Source: JADMIH01 sp036399775
GTDB lineage: Bacteria > Chloroflexota > Chloroflexia > QHBQ01 > JADMIH01
DNA length: 64,000 nucleotides
Reading direction: 5' to 3'
NCBI GenBank assembly: GCA_036399775.1
Contig: DASWMJ010000030.1
Location: forward strand, 1 to 64,000
Part shown: one piece after another, positions 40,455 to 48,290 of the stretch
Numbering within the stretch: the first letter of the stretch is position 1
Layout of the letters: each line of letters opens with the position of its first letter
The notes under the pieces: model-generated
The model's input: the letters and a program-made list of their open reading frames with translations, nothing else
Database searches by the model: none
What the model was told of the DNA's origin: nothing
Position numbers and translations under genes: made by a program

Positions 40455-41053
40455 TCAATACGCTTTTCTCCACTCATGTAGAGATCAATATTGGCAGCGA
40501 AATCTTCTGGACCCTCAATCTTGATGTTTCTCAGCCTTGACATCAGGCTTTGTTTCATGTCCTCTGGTCTTGGCGGGTTGCTCCAATCCACTGGCCCGTT
40601 AGCGAACCTGTGTCGCAGCCTCGGCAGCACGATCTCTCCCCACGCCTCTACGAAGTAGTTGAAGGCACCGTCCCACATTTCGCCCTCGCCCCAGCCGTCG
40701 TGGAACAGGGTCACTCTGGTCTGCCGTTCTCCTACCTCCATCAAGCGGACTACCACGTGGGTCCACTGGTGGCGGGCCTCTCCAAATTCGGAGGGTGAGT
40801 TCCAGGTGAACGACAGCATCTTTTGGGGCTGCACCGCCAATATTTGCATGTCGTCGGCCCCACGCATGCCCGGCTCCGCATCAGGATTGAAGAATATTTC
40901 GTATGGCCCGCCGACCCGCAAGTCAATATTGCACGCCGGGGCGAAGAAGCTCACGATGCCTTCTTCGGTGGTCCATGCGTCCCATGCTTCCTCAACGGTT
41001 GCGTCTACCACCACATCTACCTCTATAGCCCTGTTCAAACTTGTAGCTTGCAT
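40451..41053 (-). CDS. SRPBCC (AHSA1-like) domain protein
   Basis: 200 residues from the ATG of MQATSLNRAIEVDVV, with AAAGGAGG 7 bases upstream. The START/SRPBCC fold is seen in VVVDATVEEAWDAWTTEEGI, VGGPYEIFFNPDAEPGMRG, PQKMLSFTWNSPS, TRVTLFHDGWGEGEMWDGAF. The C-terminal 45 residues (PEDMKQSLMSRLRNIKIEG) lie outside the usual domain. AHSA1-like proteins often accompany ECF sigma factors, and here the gene begins 14 bases after the sigma factor stop. Ligand unknown. Confidence 0.87.
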   Translation of the reverse strand: MQATSLNRAIEVDVVVDATVEEAWDAWTTEEGIVSFFAPACNIDLRVGGPYEIFFNPDAEPGMRGADDMQILAVQPQKMLSFTWNSPSEFGEARHQWTHVVVRLMEVGERQTRVTLFHDGWGEGEMWDGAFNYFVEAWGEIVLPRLRHRFANGPVDWSNPPRPEDMKQSLMSRLRNIKIEGPEDFAANIDLYMSGEKRID

Positions 41054-41067
41054 TGCAAAACCTCCTT

Positions 41068-42402
41068 TTAGCTCTGTGTGCTTTCGCATTCGCCGATCTT
41101 TCGCTTCAAGAACCGCTTCTCGGCTTCGTTAGCCGTCAGGTTTAGCGCCCGCTTGTAGCTCTCTGACGCTCTCGCAAGGTCGCCGAGGCGTCGCCAGAAC
41201 TCGGCGGCTGTGGCGTGGAGGAGGTGGTAGCCCTCCATCCCAGGCATCTTTCTCACCCGCGCAAGCTCTACCAGCCCTGCCTCCGGCCCATGCACCATCG
41301 CCAACGCCACAGCGCGGTTGAGCTCCACCACGGGCGAAGATGTAATCCTGACCAGCAAATCGTATTGGGCCAGGATGCGCGCCCAGTCGGTCTCATCATA
41401 GCTGGGCGCGGCAGCGTGGCAGGCAGCTATGGACGCTTGCAGGTGATATTCGCTCATCTCGTCGCCGCTCGCCGACCTCTCCAATTCGAGGAAGCCCTGC
41501 CAGATGAGTCGCTTGTCCCACCTATGGCGGTCCTGCTCGTCAAGCAACAGCAGGTCTCCTTCGGGCGTGGTCCTGGCGGGCAGGCGGGAGGCTTGCAGCA
41601 GCATGAGGGCGAGTAAAGCATGTACTTTTGGACGGTCCCCGGCGGGGTGGTGGGCCGCCAGCGTGCCCAGCCTTATCGCCTCTTCGCACAGATCGTGTCT
41701 CACCAGGTCTTCCCCCTGGTGGGCGTTGTACCCCTCGTTGAAGAGGAGGTAGATTACATCCAGCACCGAGTCGAGCCGCGCTGGAAGCTCCTCAGCGCCG
41801 GGCACCTCGAATGGGATGTTCATCTCGCGTATGGTGTGCTTGGCCCTCACGAGCCTCTGCGCGATAGTAGCCTCTTGCGTAAGGAAGGCCCGCGCTATCT
41901 CCGGCACGCCGAAGCCGCCGAGCGTCTTGAGGGTGAGCGCCACCCGCGCCGGACGCGATATGGCCGGGTGGCAGCACGTGAACATCATCCTTAGCTGGTC
42001 GTCCCATAACTGGTTGTCGATCAACTCTACCTGTGGTCCGGGCGTGCCGGTGCTGTATTCGGGCAGCCTGGCTATCTCTTCTTGCTTGTCTAGCAATGCC
42101 CTGTCGCGCCTCAGCACGTCGAGGGCGGCGTTCTTAGCTACCCGCATGATCCAGGCGGCAGGGTTATCCGGTATGCCCCTGTAAGGCCATTGGCGCAGCG
42201 CCTTGATGAGCGTTTCCTGCACCACGTCTTCGGCCAGGTCTATGTGCTGCGGCCCAAATATCCTCGTGAGCGTGGAGACCACCTGCCCCGCCTGGTGGCG
42301 AAACAGATGGTCCACCAGTTGAGGGACCTTTGCAGAAGGCGATCCATTTGCGGGCTTGCCTTCTGCGTTCTCACCAACGATGTTCGGTCCCTCAGCCATC
42401 AT
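41068..42402 (-). CDS. ECF-type RNA polymerase sigma factor with C-terminal extension (ECF42-like)
   Basis: 444 residues, far longer than a minimal ECF factor. Region 2 is in HIDLAEDVVQETLIKALRQW and PAAWIMRVAKNAALDVLRRD; region 4 in VALTLKTLGGFGVPEIARAF, with LTQEATIAQRLVRAKHTIRE. The C-terminal 230 residues are helical and TPR-like (RLDSVLDVIYLLFNEGYNAH, ASESYKRALNLTANEAEKRF). This architecture together with a YCII/DGPF gene directly upstream is the hallmark of the ECF42 group, in which the extension replaces an anti-sigma factor. The downstream SRPBCC gene completes the operon. The signal is unknown. Confidence 0.92.
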   Translation of the reverse strand: MMAEGPNIVGENAEGKPANGSPSAKVPQLVDHLFRHQAGQVVSTLTRIFGPQHIDLAEDVVQETLIKALRQWPYRGIPDNPAAWIMRVAKNAALDVLRRDRALLDKQEEIARLPEYSTGTPGPQVELIDNQLWDDQLRMMFTCCHPAISRPARVALTLKTLGGFGVPEIARAFLTQEATIAQRLVRAKHTIREMNIPFEVPGAEELPARLDSVLDVIYLLFNEGYNAHQGEDLVRHDLCEEAIRLGTLAAHHPAGDRPKVHALLALMLLQASRLPARTTPEGDLLLLDEQDRHRWDKRLIWQGFLELERSASGDEMSEYHLQASIAACHAAAPSYDETDWARILAQYDLLVRITSSPVVELNRAVALAMVHGPEAGLVELARVRKMPGMEGYHLLHATAAEFWRRLGDLARASESYKRALNLTANEAEKRFLKRKIGECESTQS

Positions 42403-42440
42403 TCTATCCTGGTCACTGGTTACATGTTGAATGGCTTAGA

Positions 42441-42803
42441 TCAGCCCGCCATCGGGTTTTCGTTGACTTCGCGTATCTCCACCGCGCCACCGTGCAGCAG
42501 CGTGGGGCAGCCCCTGGATATTTCTACCGCCTCGTCTATACCGGCAGCCTCGATGACGTAGTAGCCGCCGATGCTCTCCTTCGTCTCGGCGTAGGGGCCG
42601 TCCACGATGGAGCGGTCCGCCGCCACGCTGAGCACCCGCCCACCTTCGCGCAGAGCGTCGCCCTCCAACACCTTGCCTTTGCCGTCGCCGTTCAGCTCGC
42701 TCGACCAAGTGTAATACTTCTGCATGATCTCCTGCGCCTGCTCAGGAGTGAAGTTCGCCCATTCATCGTTCCCGCCACGTAAGAGCAACATGTACTTAGC
42801 CAT
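42441..42803 (-). CDS. YCII/DGPF-domain protein
   Basis: 120 residues from MAKYMLLLRGGNDEWANFTP, with GGAGG 10 bases upstream of the ATG. The fold is marked by YMLLLRGG, VLSVAADRSIVDGPYAETKE (with the DGP-F-like motif reading DGPYAE), and IGGYYVIEAAGIDEAVEISR. These small ferredoxin-like proteins regularly accompany ECF42 sigma factors and belong to their regulon in other bacteria (established association). It is the first gene of the YCII-sigma-SRPBCC operon. Confidence 0.9.
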   Translation of the reverse strand: MAKYMLLLRGGNDEWANFTPEQAQEIMQKYYTWSSELNGDGKGKVLEGDALREGGRVLSVAADRSIVDGPYAETKESIGGYYVIEAAGIDEAVEISRGCPTLLHGGAVEIREVNENPMAG

Positions 42804-43177
42804 CTCTGATTCTCCTCCAGTTTCGCTAAAGATAATATACAGCCCGGCAAGCAACCCTGCATTCCACAATGGACGAGTTTTCTTGCCGTTACACATGATA
42901 GACGAACATCAGTTCCAAGAATCGACATCAATTCCTGTCAATGTTAGAGGAATTTAGCGGCAATAGAAAGGACGACCATTGTGGTCGTGCCTATCGCCTG
43001 TATATGAGACATCCCGAATTTTAGATTCGGAACTCCAACACCCCACCCCCGACCCCTCCCCACGCGTGGGGAGAGGAGAATAAAACAATCAATAAAATGC
43101 CAGGACAGGCGCTCCGCGCCCGTCCTGGCATTTTATTGATTGTTTTACAGGATGTTTGTGCCTCGAAGAGTCAGAAC
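42804..43177. other. Gene-free spacer with a terminator and small hairpins
   Basis: It contains the promoter region of the YCII operon (TATATTATC near 42828-42837 on the plus-strand complement), a hairpin around 42960-42998 (GGCAATAGAAAGGACGACC facing GGTCGTGCCTATCGCC) and the long palindromic terminator at 43081-43147. No coding frame is supported. Confidence 0.5.
43081..43147. terminator. Long palindromic terminator after the DHA2 exporter gene
   Basis: TAAAACAATCAATAAAATGC plus CAGGAC and GGCGC pairs with its mirror across one mismatch (A107/C121) and a short CTCCG loop, a stem of about 31 bp with U-rich foot on the minus strand. It lies 30 bases after the stop of the minus-strand exporter gene. 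Confidence 0.85.
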
Positions 43178-44995
43178 TTACTCTCGTGCCACCCTCACCT
43201 CTTCTCGTGCGGGGACCATCGTCCCACCGGGCATGCCGCTTGCGGCCATCTCTTTGCCCGACCTGGTGGCTGCGATTTCCAGCCCTTCGGCACCGCCCTC
43301 TGCCATGCCCATGCCAACGGGACGGTTGCTCTTGCGTAGCGGTACCTCCTTCAGGAAGATGGTCGTAATAAGACCTATACCCAGGAGAATCGCGCCTATC
43401 AGGAACGCCTCGTGGATGCCCCCGAAAAGCGCGGGCCTCATAGCCCTTGTTATCAGGTCTATGACACCGTTTATGCCTGCCTGCGGCACGCCTACCTCCA
43501 GGAGTTGCGCCTGCAATCGCGCCAGGCCCTCCGCGCTCACCAGCGCCTGGGGGTTGATGTTGCTGAGGCCGGAGGCTAGCTGGTCTACTGGTATCTGGCT
43601 GGCGACCTGCGGGGGTAGTTTAGCTACTTCCTTCCGCAACTCCGGCCCCAGGTTATCGTGGAACTGGCTGTTGACGACCGTGCCGAGTAGAGCCACGCCC
43701 ACCGTGCTGCCCATCGAGCGGAAGAAGGTCACCGCAGCCGTCACCACGCCCACGCGCTGTATCTCGAAGGAGTTCTGCACCACCAGCGTGTAGAGTGGGA
43801 AGGCTATGCCCAGGCCCGCGCCCATGACGATCATGTAGGCTATCGTAGTGAAGCGGGGAGTGTCCATATTCATGGTGTAGAGGAGTACCATGCCCAGGGT
43901 CACGAGCGACATGCCTATGATGCCGACGATGCGGTATTTGCCGGTGCGAGAGATTATCTGCCCGGTGATAATGCTCGATAAGACTATAGCCATCGTCATG
44001 GGCGTAACCGCGTTGCCGCTACTGGTCGCGCTATCTCCCTGGATCGCCTGTATGAAGAGGGGTATGTACAGTACCGCGCCAAACAGCCCCACGCCCGTAA
44101 GGAAGACGGTTATCACCGATACGGTGAATATGCTGTTCTTGAAGAGGTCGAGCGGTATGATAGGCTCTTTGGCACGCGACTCCACGAACACGAATAGCCC
44201 CAGGAAGAGGGCCGCCATAGCGAACAGGCCGAGCACCTGGGGTGACCCCCATGCCCAATCCTTCGTGCCGCCCAACGACAGGGCCAGCAGCAGGGGAGTG
44301 AGGCCAGCAACAAGGGTGCCTACGCCCAGCCAGTCAATCACCTTCTTGACGTGGTGCCTCGATTCGGCGGGGAAGGCGAATATCAGCACCGCCAGCGCCA
44401 CCAGGCCCACCGGCACGTTTACGTAGAATACCCACTGCCACCCGACGTTGTCCGTCAGGTATCCGCCTACCGTTGGCCCGATTACGGACGACAGGCCGAA
44501 GACCGAGCCGAACGCGCCCTGCCACTTACCCCGGTCGGCGGGTGGGATGACATCAGCGATGATGGCGAAGGCCAGCGCGAAAAGTATGCCTCCACCCAAA
44601 CCTTGTAGGCCCCTGAACGCGATAAGCTCAAGCATGTTCGCGCTCAAGCCAGACAGCGCAGAGCCTAGCATGAATATCACTATGCCGGCCACGTAAAACC
44701 ACTTGCGGCCATACATATCGGAGAGCTTGCCGAATATCGGCACGCTGATGGTTGAAGTGAGCAGGTAGATGGTCACTACCCACGAATACTGGTCGAAGCC
44801 GCCCAGGTCGCCTATGATCCTGGGGAGCGCGGGGCCGACTATCGTCTGGTCCAGCGCGGCAAGCAAGATGCCGAGCAGCACGCTCGCCATTACCGCAATC
44901 AACTGCCTGCCCGAAAGATAATGCTTATCGTTAGCCTGTGATCCCCAGCCTTGCGCCCCCTGACTTGCTGTCTGTGTTGAAACTTTGCTATCCAT
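43178..44995 (-). CDS. MFS drug exporter, DHA2 (EmrB/QacA) family
   Basis: 605 residues with about 14 membrane segments, as in the DHA2 family of proton-driven multidrug exporters. Signatures: MASVLLGILLAALDQTIVGPALPRI (motif D1 region), LTSTISVPIFGKLSDMYGRK (motif A), RGLQGLGGGILFAL (motif B) and SSVIGPTVGGYL (motif C). A long extracytoplasmic loop before the last span (SSGLSNINPQALVSAEGLAR region) fits the QacA/EmrB pattern. The cytoplasmic tail is about 45 residues. It lies 58 bases downstream of a MarR regulator, which probably represses both. Substrate unknown. Confidence 0.93.
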   Translation of the reverse strand: MDSKVSTQTASQGAQGWGSQANDKHYLSGRQLIAVMASVLLGILLAALDQTIVGPALPRIIGDLGGFDQYSWVVTIYLLTSTISVPIFGKLSDMYGRKWFYVAGIVIFMLGSALSGLSANMLELIAFRGLQGLGGGILFALAFAIIADVIPPADRGKWQGAFGSVFGLSSVIGPTVGGYLTDNVGWQWVFYVNVPVGLVALAVLIFAFPAESRHHVKKVIDWLGVGTLVAGLTPLLLALSLGGTKDWAWGSPQVLGLFAMAALFLGLFVFVESRAKEPIIPLDLFKNSIFTVSVITVFLTGVGLFGAVLYIPLFIQAIQGDSATSSGNAVTPMTMAIVLSSIITGQIISRTGKYRIVGIIGMSLVTLGMVLLYTMNMDTPRFTTIAYMIVMGAGLGIAFPLYTLVVQNSFEIQRVGVVTAAVTFFRSMGSTVGVALLGTVVNSQFHDNLGPELRKEVAKLPPQVASQIPVDQLASGLSNINPQALVSAEGLARLQAQLLEVGVPQAGINGVIDLITRAMRPALFGGIHEAFLIGAILLGIGLITTIFLKEVPLRKSNRPVGMGMAEGGAEGLEIAATRSGKEMAASGMPGGTMVPAREEVRVARE

Positions 44996-45053
44996 GCTTA
45001 TTTAGCCTCCGTAAAAGTTGGTATGTTCTCTTTTTGCCCGGCCCCTCCCGGCC

Positions 45054-45608
45054 TTACCGGGCATGATTCCCTGTTGTCCTGCAACCTTCGGGCAGTAAAG
45101 TGGCTATGTGGCGGCAAGCGCGTATGATGTCGGCAAGCTGCTCATCGGAGAGGGGGCTGATGAACTCCGTGAGCATCGCCCTAAATTGTGCGTGCGCGTG
45201 CTCCCCTATAGCCTCTCCCTCACGCGTCAGCCGCAAATAGATGCGGCGGCGGTCATCGGCGTCGGGATGGCGCTCGACGTACCCTTTCTCCACCAATGCG
45301 TCTACGATACGCGTCATAGTGGGGTTGGTGACGTTGAAGGAGCGCGCCAATTCGCTGGTAAGCTGCCTGCCCCTGGTGAGCGCGGTGAGCACCCACAACT
45401 GCGACTCGCCTATCTCTTTGATTGGCCCCGGCGGCTCTGTGGTGCGCGCCCGGTGCTTGACGGCGCGGAACATGTGCGGCAGCGTCGCGAACATCATCCT
45501 GGCCGCATCGCGCAAGACCTCGCGTTCTTGCCGCTGGGCGCTTGCCTCGCCCCCCGCTTTTTCTATACTTTCCAACCTATCTTCCATATATCTGATTGAA
45601 CGTGCCAT
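45054..45608 (-). CDS. MarR-family transcriptional regulator
   Basis: 184 residues from the ATG of MARSIRYMEDRLESIE, with GGAG 8 bases upstream. The winged helix is clear: ESQLWVLTALTRGRQLTSEL, ARSFNVTNPTMTRIVDALVE (recognition helix) and KGYVERHPDADDRRRIYLRL (wing with the DxRR motif). A helical N-terminal extension of about 45 residues precedes it. Likely repressor of the DHA2 exporter it precedes. Its own promoter region carries AGCTAA/TTAGCT palindromes, suiting autorepression. Confidence 0.92.
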   Translation of the reverse strand: MARSIRYMEDRLESIEKAGGEASAQRQEREVLRDAARMMFATLPHMFRAVKHRARTTEPPGPIKEIGESQLWVLTALTRGRQLTSELARSFNVTNPTMTRIVDALVEKGYVERHPDADDRRRIYLRLTREGEAIGEHAHAQFRAMLTEFISPLSDEQLADIIRACRHIATLLPEGCRTTGNHAR

Positions 45609-45660
45609 ATCTTTGTCTCCACCAGTTATCATGCATACTATTCTTCTTTGAAGGTTGCCT

Positions 45661-45728
45661 GAGCTAGCAATTAGCTGAGCAAATAGTTAGCTTAGCTAAT
45701 ATATAGCATATGCTAGAATAGTTGTCAA
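45661..45728 (-). promoter_or_regulatory. marR promoter with overlapping inverted repeats
   Basis: On the minus strand TTGACA (45728-45723), 17 bases, TATATA (45705-45700). Directly around and after the -10 box are CTAGCATATGCTA, TTAGCTAAGCTAA and CAGCTAATTGCTAGCT, palindromic words of the length that MarR dimers bind. Binding there would block the promoter. Confidence 0.65.
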
Positions 45729-45808
45729 GGGGTATTTTGGGAAGTAATACACAGTGGGGTAGTAGTGGCGACCTGACAACGCATCCTTACTAAGCCTTGA
45801 AGGAAACG

Positions 45809-45814
45809 TATAAT
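45809..45814 (+). promoter_or_regulatory. Probable -10 box of the MFS gene
   Basis: TATAAT in AACGTATAATGGAG, 56 bases before the GTG at 45870. TTACTA about 16 bases upstream is a poor -35. Confidence 0.35.
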
Positions 45815-45869
45815 GGAGTGGGCTGCGGGGCGTGTTGCCCTTATTCTTTAGCTCCTTTGAGGGTGCGCT

Positions 45870-47147
45870 GTGCGATGGAGACCTGGCGGGTTGTGGGGCA
45901 ACCGCGACTTTGTGAAGCTGTGGGTGGGGCAGACGGTGTCGGAGCTTGGTTCGGGCATCACGAGCCAGGCGCTGCCGTTCACCGCTTTGCTGGTGCTGGC
46001 GGCCACGCCCGCGCAGATGGGGCTGCTGGCGGCGGTTGCCCAGTTGCCCGTGCTGCTCTTCTCGCTGCTGGCCGGAGTGTGGGTGGACAGGCTGCGCCGC
46101 CGTTCCCTCTTGATAGCAGCCGACCTGGGCCGCGCCCTGCTGCTCGGCTCGGTACCGTTGGCATGGGCGCTTGGCCTCCTGCGGTTGGAGCAGTTGTTCT
46201 TGGTGGCGGGGCTGGTGGGTATACTGTCCCTATTCTTCAACGTGGCCTATCGCTCATACCTGCCTGTGTTGGTGAAGCGCGACCAACTGGTGGAGGGCAA
46301 CAGCAAGCTCAGCGCAAGTGGGTCCGTCGCGGACATGGGAGGTGTCGCGCTGGGCGGCATCCTGGTGCAGTGGCTGAGCGCGCCCATCGCCATACTCTTT
46401 GATGTCGTATCGTTCGTCTGCTCGGCATTAGCGGTGGGCTTCATACGCACGCCTGAGCCGCCAAAGGTGGTAGAAGAGCAAGAAAATGTCAGGCAGGAGA
46501 TTGCGGAAGGGCTGCGGCTGGTGCTTGGGAACAGGGTGTTGCGCGCGTTGGCGGGTAGCTCCGGCACCTTTGCCTTCTTCGGGAACTTCTTCCATGCGCT
46601 CTATGTGCTGTACGCCGTGCGCGAGTTGGGGATACCGCCTGCCATAGTGGGCGTGCTGATCGGCGCGGGCGGGGTGGGCGCGTTCGTGGGCGCTCTGCTG
46701 GTGGGGCGGGTCACACGGCGGTTCGGGCTGGGCGCGACGCTCATGGGCACGCTGATTTTCGAAGCGCTGGTACAAATGCCCATATTGCTGGCCGGAGGCT
46801 CGCTGCCGGTAAGCATCGCTATCCTCATGGCGACCCAGTTGGTGGGAGACGTGGCGATCTCCATCTATCTCATCAGCGAAGTGAGTCTGCGCCAGGCCAT
46901 CGTGCCGGATCGCCTGCTGGGGAGGGCGAACGCCAGCACGGGCTTCCTGGTGGGCGGCCTCGGACCTGTAGGCGCACTCCTGGGTGGGGCGCTGGGGGAA
47001 GCAATTGGCGCGCGTTGGACGCTGCTCATCGCCATGTTAGGCATGATGGGTATCGCTCCACTTTGGCTCTTCTTCTCGCCGGTGCGCTCTATGCGCGAAC
47101 AACCTGGCGCGCCGCAGGAGCAGGCACTTGACCTCCAATCTTATTAG
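45870..47147 (+). CDS. MFS transporter, 12 spans
   Basis: 425 residues from a GTG with GAGGG upstream. The N terminus NRDFVKLWVGQTVSELGSGI and motif AGVWVDRLRRRSLLIAADLG (motif A) are typical of the enterobactin-exporter/macrolide-efflux (EntS/MefA-like) subfamily. A repeat of motif A (VGRVTRRFGLGATLMG) starts the second half. About 12 membrane segments, with a central loop RTPEPPKVVEEQENVRQEIA. It is transcribed divergently from marR; the shared control region hints at joint regulation but this is not shown. Substrate unknown. Confidence 0.9.
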   Translation: MRWRPGGLWGNRDFVKLWVGQTVSELGSGITSQALPFTALLVLAATPAQMGLLAAVAQLPVLLFSLLAGVWVDRLRRRSLLIAADLGRALLLGSVPLAWALGLLRLEQLFLVAGLVGILSLFFNVAYRSYLPVLVKRDQLVEGNSKLSASGSVADMGGVALGGILVQWLSAPIAILFDVVSFVCSALAVGFIRTPEPPKVVEEQENVRQEIAEGLRLVLGNRVLRALAGSSGTFAFFGNFFHALYVLYAVRELGIPPAIVGVLIGAGGVGAFVGALLVGRVTRRFGLGATLMGTLIFEALVQMPILLAGGSLPVSIAILMATQLVGDVAISIYLISEVSLRQAIVPDRLLGRANASTGFLVGGLGPVGALLGGALGEAIGARWTLLIAMLGMMGIAPLWLFFSPVRSMREQPGAPQEQALDLQSY

Positions 47148-47199
47148 GGCGTCGCTGTCAGTCTAGAGTCTGCCTGTAAAGTCTGGTAAACTCAAAGGT

Positions 47200-47619
47200 A
47201 TGTTCAGAGCCACCGGACACACCTCAAATAGCCACTCTATAGGGGCCATTACGCTCTTACTGCTTGTGGCCCTACTTTCCCTACTGGGCGGATGTAGCGC
47301 TGATTGCAGTTGGGAGGGTACAGCGCAGGCGTTTGTTGATGAGAATACAAACGCCAGATGGGACGAGGGTGAGAAGCCTTTACCGGGCGCAAAGTTCCAT
47401 GTAAAGGATACTAATGGCAACGATGGGTACGGAGGCGAGTGGGTTAGCGATAGTACCGGGCGTGCCTTCATAGCTTTTTTCGTATCCTGCAATCGGGATA
47501 CCGATTTTGTAGTCTATGCCGAACCCCCGGAAGGCTATGGATTCACCACATCTGAGCGTCTTGAGGCAGGTTCCGAGAGAGGTAGGACGTTCCCGTTCGG
47601 TTTCATAAGAAAGAAGTAG
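47200..47619 (+). CDS. Small lipoprotein with SdrD-B-like fold
   Basis: 139 residues. The signal sequence AITLLLLVALLSLLGGC ends in a lipobox LGGC. The mature part, GTAQAFVDENTNARWDEGEK, PLPGAKFHVKDTNGNDG and VSDSTGRAFIAFFVSC, has the pattern of prealbumin-like/SdrD-B cell-surface beta domains (VxxDxNxxGxxDxxE, LxGxxV). Cys residues C36 and in VSCNRD may pair. AAAGGT precedes the ATG. It stands alone. Confidence 0.78.
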   Translation: MFRATGHTSNSHSIGAITLLLLVALLSLLGGCSADCSWEGTAQAFVDENTNARWDEGEKPLPGAKFHVKDTNGNDGYGGEWVSDSTGRAFIAFFVSCNRDTDFVVYAEPPEGYGFTTSERLEAGSERGRTFPFGFIRKK

Positions 47620-47728
47620 GTCACACCTGCCGCATCATTCCGTATTGGCGAAGCGAGCAGGTTTCGCAGACATACACCGGTTTCAACTATTGGGGGCCTA
47701 AACGGGATAGTTATCAGCGAAAAGAGGA

Positions 47729-47761
47729 ACAAAAGGCACCCCTTGAAACAAGGAATGCCTT
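47729..47761 (-). terminator. Terminator downstream of tRNA-Ser(GGA)
   Basis: On the minus strand AAGGCATTCCTTGTTTCAAG then GGGTGCCTT, followed by TTGTTCCTCTTTTC. The hairpin has an outer AAGGCA/TGCCTT stem and an inner CCTTG/CAAGG stem. Confidence 0.65.
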
Positions 47762-47768
47762 ACCGCGT

Positions 47769-47857
47769 TGGCGGAGAGGGCGGGATTCGAACCCGCGAGG
47801 AGTTTCCCCCTACGCGATTTCCAGTCGCGCGCACTAGGCCAACTATGCGACCTCTCC
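47769..47857 (-). tRNA. tRNA-Ser (GGA anticodon)
   Basis: Class II tRNA of 89 bases. Acceptor arms GGAGAGG and CCTCTCC, T arm GCGGGTTCGAATCCCGC, anticodon loop CTGGAAA between CGCGA and TCGCG, long variable arm (GTAGGGGGAAACTCCTC), discriminator G and an encoded CCA end. It reads UCC/UCU codons. Confidence 0.93.
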
Positions 47858-47858
47858 A

Positions 47859-47944
47859 GATTTTAGATTTGCGATTTTAGATTTTAGATTTGCCACGATG
47901 CGCGATGAGAGTAATCTAAAATCGCAAATCTAAAATCTAAAATT
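47859..47944. repeat. Facing heptamer arrays of GATTTTA type between two tRNA genes
   Basis: GATTTTAGATTTGCGATTTT faces AATCTAAAATCGCAAATCTA, a long hairpin lying between tRNA-Ser(GGA) and tRNA-Ser(CGA). Confidence 0.8.
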
Positions 47945-47950
47945 GGAGGG

Positions 47951-48040
47951 CGGAGAGGGTGGGATTCGAACCCACGGAGAGCGTTTCAAACCCTCACTCG
48001 TTTTCGAGACGAGCTCCTTCAACCGCTCGGACACCTCTCC
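47951..48040 (-). tRNA. tRNA-Ser (CGA anticodon)
   Basis: Class II tRNA of 90 bases. Acceptor GGAGAGG/CCTCTCC, T arm GTGGGTTCGAATCCCAC, anticodon loop CTCGAAA between CTCGT and ACGAG, long variable arm. CCA is not encoded, unlike in the tRNA-Ser(GGA) next to it. It reads UCG. Confidence 0.93.
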
Positions 48041-48045
48041 AATAA

Positions 48046-48068
48046 AAGAGCCGGCATAGGCCGGCTGC
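48046..48068 (-). terminator. Terminator after tRNA-Arg
   Basis: On the minus strand AGCCGGC-CTAT-GCCGGCT followed by CTTTTATT. It ends the tRNA-Arg transcript ahead of tRNA-Ser(CGA). Confidence 0.8.
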
Positions 48069-48070
48069 TG

Positions 48071-48143
48071 CGTGGCTGGAGGGGCTCGAACCCCCGACCT
48101 TTGGGTCCGCAACCCAACGCTCTATCCACTGAGCTACAGCCAC
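48071..48143 (-). tRNA. tRNA-Arg (GCG anticodon)
   Basis: 73 bases. Acceptor GTGGCTG/CAGCCAC, D arm GCTCAGTGGATAGAGC, anticodon loop TTGCGGA between TTGGG and CCCAA, T arm GGGGGTTCGAGCCCC. CCA is not encoded. It reads CGC and, with A34 absent, possibly CGU. Confidence 0.92.
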
Positions 48144-48203
48144 ACGGTTCGCTTGTTAGCGTTTAGATTATAACATATCCTTTTTGGAATTGCAAAGGGT
48201 TTA

Positions 48204-48290
48204 GGAAGTCAGAAATCAGAAATCAGAAGTCAGCTTTCTTAGCTCTGACTTCTGATTTCTGATTTCTGACTTCTGATTTCTGGCTTCTAC
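48204..48290. repeat. Facing heptamer arrays of AGAAGTC type
   Basis: GAAGTCAGAAATCAGAAATC faces GACTTCTGATTTCTGATTTC. It abuts and slightly overlaps the stop of the HtrA gene, and could act as its terminator. Confidence 0.8.
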
